Assembly (NCBI GenBank): GCA_947095585.1
Contig: OX352765.1
Coordinates: 19,776,444 to 19,840,443, forward strand
Direction: 5' to 3'
Origin: Nephrocerus scutellatus
Lineage: Eukaryota; Arthropoda; Insecta; Diptera; Pipunculidae
Length of the DNA stretch: 64,000 nt
This document shows positions 58,265 through 64,000 of the stretch, piece after piece. Within the stretch, counting starts at the first letter, position 1; each line of letters opens with the position of its first letter. Made by a program: the position numbers and the translations under genes. The notes under the pieces were generated by a model, which worked only from the letters and a program-made list of their open reading frames with translations, was not told where the DNA came from and made no database searches.

Positions 58265-61200
58265 TATATTATTATTATTGCTTGGTGGGCTGAAAAGCCT
58301 GGTGCAACCTAGGGATCTATTGTGCATCCCAGATGATTACCACTTTATGTGGTGGCTAAGTTCCTTTATGAATGCCATTACGTCTGCCAATTCGACCGAA
58401 ATGGCATTCTCTCCTGGGACTGTGTGAGCCTTGAGGTTCTTAAGTCTTTTCCATGTGAGAGCATCACACACAAACAGTATGCGTTCTGGCGATTCTTTTG
58501 TCTTGTTACAGAAATGGCAACTGTCCGTCTGGGATTTGCCTATTTTCGATAGGTGGCTATTGAATGGGCCGTGTCCCGCTATGTACCAGACTAGTGATCT
58601 GAGTGCAAGACGGTTCAGTTTGATTGCCTTGTCTATGTGTATTATGTTGTACTTGAGAAGCCTTTTGGTATGTTTCATCCCTGTCGACGATACCCATTCA
58701 GCTTTGATGGCATTGCTAGCTTACTCTTTAATTTTGTTTTTGAGGTGGGTAAAGGAGTAGGCAATGCTTGGTTCCGGCCCAGTGAAAGTACCTTCTGCGC
58801 CTTCTCTTCCGCAAAGACATGTTGCCTCTTTCCCTACAATGCCTGAAGGCCCTGGGTACCACATAAGGGTGATTTTATTGGTTTTGGCCAATTGTTTTAA
58901 GTGGCAGTACCAGCTCCACGTTGTTCTTGTGTTGCAAGTAGGGCCTTTTAGTGCAATTAGTGTGGCCTGGCTATCTGAGATCATGTATATCTCAGTTCTT
59001 CTATATATTCTTTTAGTGCATTCCAAGATGCAGGCTTCAAGTGAAATTGTTTCTGCCGGAAAAACGGTTGGGGAGTTACCTAGGGGTATTTGCAGTACGG
59101 TTCTGGGTCCGAATACTACTGCTCCTGTTCCTGTGTCTGTTTTAGATCCGTACGTGTACCAGATGGATGCCTGATGGGGGAGGTTATTGATTATGTTTGC
59201 AACTAGATGACGTTCTGGAACTCTAACCAAGAAGTTCCTTTGGAAATCAGTTGTTTTCATCATTGAGTCTGATTGGACAATGCCATAATCTGGGTTTATT
59301 TTGGAAATGATGTTTGTATGTCCTGATCTATTGGATTTGGCCTGGTTGTGTATATTGAGAGTTGAGAGCCTTAAGCCAGCTTCTTCTTGGTGTAAGTCCT
59401 ATAATCTTCTCGCGGGCTGCCGTAGGGCAGGTCTTTATGGCACCTGTTGCACTAAGGCAAATGAGTCTTTGTATCTGGTTGAGTTTTGAGCGTGTCTTAG
59501 ATTTCTCTGTTTTTGGCCACCATATCAAGGCTGCGTATGTCAGCCTAGGTCTGATAATACTCGGGTTTAGCCAAAGAGTCATTTGCGGGCTTATTCCCAC
59601 GTTTTGTTAAACATGCGTTTGCATGTGAAATAAGCTTTATTATCTTTGTTACTAATGTGTGTCATATGGGAGTTCCATGATAGTTTTTGGTCGAACATAA
59701 CTCCCAGATATTTGGCTTCCAGCATTATTTGGAGGAACTTGTCTTGGAAATTCAGTATGGGAAGATCAATTTTTCTTCTCTTTGTGAAAATGGTGCACAC
59801 TATCTTGTCTGGGTTGACACTTAGGTTCACCTCTTTACACCATTCGTTTACTAGTTTGAGAGCAAATTTCATTCGTTCTCCTATCGTACTCTCGAATTTG
59901 CCACGGACCATGGGGACGAGGTCATCCGCATAGCCAATGTTGGTGATATGATTATTCTTAACCCTAGAGAGTAACTGGTCCATTACCAGCAGCCACATAA
60001 GAAGTGACAGGACTCCGCCTTGTGGGCAGCCTCTAGTTGCCGCTACTGTGATGGCTTCGTCGCCGAACGAGGCCCGTATTCTCCTACCTCTTAGCTTATA
60101 ACCCATCCTATGGTTGAGGATTCTACACCCTTGTTTCTGATGGCTTGTAATTGAATCACTTCGAAGTTGGTGGTGTCAAAAGCGCTTTGAATGTCTATAA
60201 AGGCACATATTAACATTTCTTTGTTCCGAAGTGTGTCTTTGATTTCGTCTGTAAGCTCGTTCAGTGCTGTTTCTGTTGATATCCCAGTCTGATATGCGTG
60301 CTGACTGGGGTTTAGTGGGTTACTTTGGATTACATTAGATTTTATGTAGTGACCTTATAGCTTCTCCATGGATTTAAGTAGAAATGAAGATAGGCTGATT
60401 GGTTTATAAGACCTAGCATCTTCGGTAGATTTTTTACCTACCTTTGGTAGGAAAATCACTCGCACTTCTCTCCTGCACCTTGGAACGTATTCTAGGCTGT
60501 AGCTGGCTTTGTAGAGTTTCACAAGCAGAGATTCTATGTGATGGAGCCCACGTTGCAACAGACCCCGTCCCCTCTAGTGGATTTGAATGTGTCGAATGAA
60601 TTTACTGCCAGCGGACTCCTTCAATGGAGAAGATGCTTTTTGATCACCTGTAGGCCTCGATTGGTATAATATAAGGATGTGAGTTTATATCCTCGTTCTC
60701 TTCATCGTTACCCAGTATTAAGCAGTCAGGGTTTCATGTCTTGAGGTTTTTAATTCTCCGCTAGGTTTCTTGACTGACCCGATTGCATTTGTGTGGTCGA
60801 GGGAGAGAGCCTTGTGAAGTCGACACGCTGTTGGGAGTTTATCGATGCTTTCACAAAATTCTGTCCAGCTATTACGTTTGCTGCTTCTTAGTGTCGCGCA
60901 ATCAGACCCGACAATAATACGTCAAAAACAGCTATTGTCGGGTCTGATTCCCGCTGAATATTTATTGGTTTTTTCGTTTTTTTTCAGTCGGAAAAAGACC
61001 GACCCGAAGAGCCAATTGACCCTGTAGTTGGAGCCCTTTAAGCTCTCCGCTATCTTTGGCGACGCTGAAACAGTCAGTTGGATATAGTCATTTTCTCTAT
61101 CTTTACGCGAGAGAATCTTTTCTGCGTTTCTAAGCTCCTCATTTTGGACCACCAGGCGCCTGCTTATCTTTTCGTTTGTTTCGTTCCTGCAGTGGGGAAG

Positions 61201-61860
61201 ATATACGAAGAAGATTTGGTTGTGGGGGATTTCATCCTCCCCGACGATTTTAATTTTGGCGTTGTCCCACGGCTTAAGATTTGACACTATTTTAGTCAGC
61301 CATTCATCCGTGTCTACTTCCGCGCAGCTTACAGATAGCCAGCCGTTCTTTTGTCGGCATCCCAGAAAGTTTGGGCTGATTCCGTCAGTAGGGAGCTCTG
61401 CTAATGCGTCCATCATATGGTCTTGGATTTTGGACATCTGTGCCGTGTCTAATTTAACATCGTGAAAACTTTGTTCGGTAATTGCCAACCTTCACGATCT
61501 CGCTACAGTTTGGTAATGTCCTTGACCCGCCCGTTATCTCTTTTCGCCTGGGCCCAATATAGCCGTGGTATTGGTTTTTTCGGCTATTTTAGTAAGTTAG
61601 AGCTTGCCTATCTCGTTTTTTGGGGGGGGGCTAATCGATCGACCTCGTTTGACAGCAGTCGTTGTTTCAGTCCAGTCTCTAATTTTTGTCAGGCACTATG
61701 CTAATGCCTCGTCATGAGTGCGCCCCTTTTGTTTTAGGAAAGCGAGTCTTTTCCTAGCTGCTCCGCTTAGGTGTTGTCGCTGTCTTTTGCTGTCCTCAAG
61801 TATTAGATTTAATGTCCGTCTCTTAGGTCAGTTGTGGCTGAAGTGGACATGTTGTCCAAG
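58265..61860 (-). mobile_element. LOA-clade LINE, near full length but deleted and broken
   Basis: Read on the minus strand. The ORF1 N-terminus lies at about 61830-61490 in shifting frames (HLSGAARKRLAFLKQKGRTH). An open 188-codon ORF1 body follows at 61488-60922 (GWLSVSCAEVDTDEWLTKIV, DEIPHNQIFFVYLP), like the DUF4780-type ORF1 of LOA elements. ORF2 resumes at 60900 past the endonuclease with SSKRNSWTEFCESID, RT fingers at 60558-60355 (ASYSLEYVPRCRREVRVIFL), RT palm at 60106-59591 (TRGCPQGGVLS, IGYADDLV) and RNase H at 59263-58721 (ISDSQATLIALKG; the first catalytic Asp of TDGS is Tyr, YTYGSK). The C-terminal zinc-knuckle-like CHFCNKTKESPERILFVC is at about 58500. An AAT tail lies at 58265-58280. 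The endonuclease is deleted and frames are broken. Confidence 0.88.
60900..60949. repeat. 17-bp inverted repeat at the LOA deletion junction
   Basis: AATCAGACCCGACAATA at 60900-60916 is the exact complement of 60933-60949, with a 16-nt spacer. It sits between the end of ORF1 (stop at 60922) and the point where ORF2 resumes after loss of the endonuclease. Confidence 0.85.
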
Positions 61861-62695
61861 CATAATGGCACGTTGGAGCCTTGTCCACGGCACTTAATAC
61901 TCAATATGTTGACTTACTTGACCCTACAATAGTTTCTCTTTCAAAAATTTGATATTTTAATATTGAATAAATGGTCTCAATTAAAAACCCTTTATAACAA
62001 GTCATTATTTTAGTGACTAAGTGTAAAATATATCATAAAACTGCAAAGACTATGACTTTGAAAGTTTACTCAAGGCTATTTTAAAAAAAGCTCCCATTTT
62101 CTCTTTTATTTGAAGGTTTGTTCAAAATCTGCACATATCTTTCTTGTTTACAGTTAATTTCCTAACTAAATTCGCCTGTCACTCGCCGTTGTACTACACT
62201 AAGAGTATTGTGGTAATACCCACACTTATTAATTTGTGCTCTACATACTATTTACCATTCCAGACAGAAAGGTAGAATGGCTACTCAACCATAGTGGAAT
62301 GGCTCTATGGTAGCACGCATTTTGTAAAATACTCTCTGATTTGGTCCATTCTCCCTGCATCTGCGGGCTTTATTTGGCCCGACGCCGTTTAAAAGAGAAT
62401 AAAGAAATAACAAGGTAGCCACATTAACTCTACGTACACTTCACAGCATTTTAAATAACAAAACTATTTACAATAATTATTTTTTACTTTGCCTCCTACT
62501 ATTCCTCCTCCACCATCTCGTTGTAGATTTCTTAACTTTTGATGAATAAACTACAACTACAACACATACATAACAGCAACAAAGAGCCGACTATAATCAT
62601 GACAGCAACAACAATAATGCCATGCAAGTGGAGTAAACGACAACGGCGCACGATCACCAGATCACCACACAGCATAATGGTCGGGTGGAGTCAAC

Positions 62696-62735
62696 TATAT
62701 AAAAGCGGCTTCCTTCTTGGTTCTAGTTATCAGTT
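62696..62735 (+). promoter_or_regulatory. Core promoter of cuticle gene 3: TATA box and initiator
   Basis: TATATAAAAG at 62696-62705 and TCAGTT at 62730-62735, with the same spacing as cuticle gene 2. The 5'UTR (about 74 nt) is shorter than that of gene 2 by 9 bp (loss of the TCAAATTTA just before the start codon region). Confidence 0.8.
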
Positions 62736-62805
62736 GAACACAGTCAATCGACAAAGCGGTACAAACCTTACTACTTCTACGAATTTCTAAAAATCCTTAC
62801 CAAAA

Positions 62806-63078
62806 ATGGCTTTCTTCAAAGTAAGTCCTAGTTGGAAGGATAAAAATTAAATCATGAAATTCAACTTACAGTGAAACTATAGCAATATATATAGCGATGT
62901 GTATCATAAATGTGCTAATTATTTGTGTGGTTTTTGTTTTGTTTTTTTATAGTCCTTGGTATGCTTGGCAGTTTTGGGAGTTGCATCAGCTGGAATTTTG
63001 GCTCATGGTAATCATGGAGCTGTTTACGCTGCCGCACCAGCAGTTTACGCCACTGGACATGAAAATGTTGATTATCAT
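62806..63078 (+). CDS. Paralogue of cuticle gene 2, exons 1-2 only (partial)
   Basis: Exon 1 is 62806-62820 (MAFFK) and exon 2 is 62953-63078, joined by a GT-AG intron of 132 bp; a donor GTAAGT follows exon 2. The 47 visible residues comprise a signal peptide identical to that of gene 2 and the same Ala/Tyr/Val linker, ending NVDYH. There are two amino-acid differences from gene 2 (HGNHGAVY against HGGHGVVY). Splice sites, phase and promoter are intact, so nothing visible suggests a pseudogene. The RR-2 chitin-binding domain should be in the next exon, beyond the window. Without it the function is inferred from gene 2. Confidence 0.88.
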
Positions 63079-63257
63079 GTAAGTGAACAGTTATTTTATC
63101 ATATTGCAAAATATTCCATACTTTAAGTATACTCATTGAAATTCTCGATCCAAGAAAACTTATAAGTTCATATTGCAAATTAAAAGACTTAAGCAACAAA
63201 CTACTTTTATACAAATTTTTAAAATTCAACATTTTTCAATGCAAAAACCATAAAAAT

Positions 63258-63520
63258 GATAGCGTGACAGACCTTGTGGTCCAAGGCCTAACTTTTCTTG
63301 AAAATTCCTGTTATATTTTTTAACATAAATGGAAGGGACCTACAATATTTAATGCCGAATTGAAAGGCGAATTAAGAAGCATTCCGTGAAATTTATTATT
63401 CTCTGTCGCTTGTTAGATACTCGCTAGAGGTGAGTCCGTGAGAAATATTTTTGGTGTCTTTCTGGGATTCTAATTCCAACCCTCCTGCTCAGAAGTCAAA
63501 AGCACCACGGCGCCCATCCA
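63258..63520 (-). mobile_element. tRNA-derived SINE in intron 2 of cuticle gene 3 (first)
   Basis: Body blocks GACCTTGTGGTCCAAGGCCT, AACATAAATGGAAGGGACCT and the head region with GGGATTCTAATTCC (damaged box B) and ACCACGGCGCCC. It is antisense to the gene. Its left flank matches that of the SINE in the intron of gene 2. Confidence 0.85.
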
Positions 63521-63540
63521 AATCTATGTTTTATTTCCTT

Positions 63541-63602
63541 TATAATAATAATATTCATAATAATAATATTCATAATAATAATATTCATAATAATAATATT
63601 CG
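63541..63602. repeat. 15-bp minisatellite forming a SINE tail
   Basis: Four copies of ATAATAATAATATTC in direct array, directly adjoining the tail end of the next SINE. It has evidently grown from the ATT-type tail. Confidence 0.9.
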
Positions 63603-63870
63603 GTGCGACAGACCGGTGTAGTCGAAGGCCTAGCTTCTTGCGATCATTTGTGTTGTGCATGTATATTTTTGCACACAAATGGAAGTGACTTACAATTTAA
63701 TGCCATATCCGAACGGCGAACTAAACTTTCCGTGACAGTTTTTAATCTCCGTCCTTTGTCGGACATTTGCGAGTGGTGGGACCGTGAAAAATACTTTTGA
63801 TATTTTCTGCGATTTGAACTACGAACCTTCTGCTCAGATATCCATTTAATTAACCACCGACCCACGATAT
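63602..63870 (-). mobile_element. tRNA-derived SINE in intron 2 of cuticle gene 3 (second)
   Basis: Full body (GGTGCGACAG, CGAAGGCCTAGC, TTTTTGCACACAAATGGAAG, GGTGGGACCGTGAAAAATAC) and a damaged tRNA-like head (GATTTGAACTACGAACC). Antisense to the gene. The sequence right of it matches the right flank of the single SINE in gene 2. Confidence 0.85.
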
Positions 63871-64000
63871 TTAATATACACTCTACCTATTTTGGCTTTG
63901 CATGTACCAAAATATGTCTTGCTTTTTTAGCATAATTTAGCATTTTGACTTAAATATCTGGCTGCAGTATTTTTTACCATTAGCCGTACATGTAAAAATG

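Larger units (their letters stand above)
62155..64000 (+). repeat. Duplicated cuticle-gene block, copy B (runs off the window)
   Basis: Collinear with 53448-55125. Homology resumes after two SINEs, at the shared AAAATATGTCTTG and ATTAGCCGTACAT, and continues to the last base. The third exon of the paralogue is therefore expected roughly 1 kb past the right edge. Confidence 0.85.

Noticed and set aside
63541..63602. CRISPR-like repeat array
   Set aside because: Units are contiguous with no spacers and lie on a SINE tail in a eukaryotic genome.

Overview
The window is AT-rich genomic DNA from an insect, most likely a higher fly (tephritid-like; the species cannot be named from this). The reasons are three spliced RR-2 chitin-binding cuticular protein genes with TATA plus arthropod initiator promoters, the usual CPR intron after the first 4-5 codons, and a transposon population of fly type: LOA, RTE, CR1/Jockey and R1-like LINEs, mariner, Tigger/pogo, hAT, a Pif1/Helitron-like helicase remnant and a tRNA-derived SINE family. 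No bacterial operon structure, CRISPR array or true tRNA/rRNA gene was seen.

Host genes. (1) A four-exon RR-2 cuticular protein at 11264-13102 (147 aa), with a His/Glu-rich N-terminal half. (2) A three-exon RR-2 protein at 54102-56600 (185 aa), with an Ala/Pro/His-rich C-terminal tail. (3) A close paralogue of gene 2 at 62806 onward, whose first two exons are visible and whose RR-2 exon lies beyond the right edge. Genes 2 and 3 sit in a duplicated block of at least 1.7 kb (about 53448-55125 and 62155-64000) that carries promoter, 5'UTR, exons 1-2 and part of intron 2. A SINE in intron 2 has matching flanks in both copies, so it is probably older than the duplication. All three proteins should be secreted by epidermis and bind chitin in the cuticle.

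Layout. 1-10 kb: no host gene; hAT remnant, a 117-bp inverted-repeat pair, two LINE fragments, a short hairpin and a Tigger/pogo element. 11-13.6 kb: cuticle gene 1. 13.6-24.4 kb: intergenic, with a SINE, minisatellites, a perfect 27-bp-stem hairpin and an RNase H LINE fragment. 24.4-32.5 kb: a mariner and a CR1-type LINE caught in a 3,981-bp head-to-tail duplication with apparently identical copies and a TCCGA microhomology at the breakpoints. 33-52.8 kb: a graveyard of LOA, RTE, R1-like and CR1-like LINEs, SINEs, two DDE transposons and a Pif1-like helicase lacking its P-loop. 53-64 kb: the duplicated cuticle genes, separated by a 3.6-kb LOA LINE.

None of the transposon genes appears intact. 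The items most worth checking are the perfect 3,981-bp duplication (real event or assembly artefact), the SINE-marked cuticle-gene duplication, and the two compact hairpins at 18947-19046 and 6786-6847.
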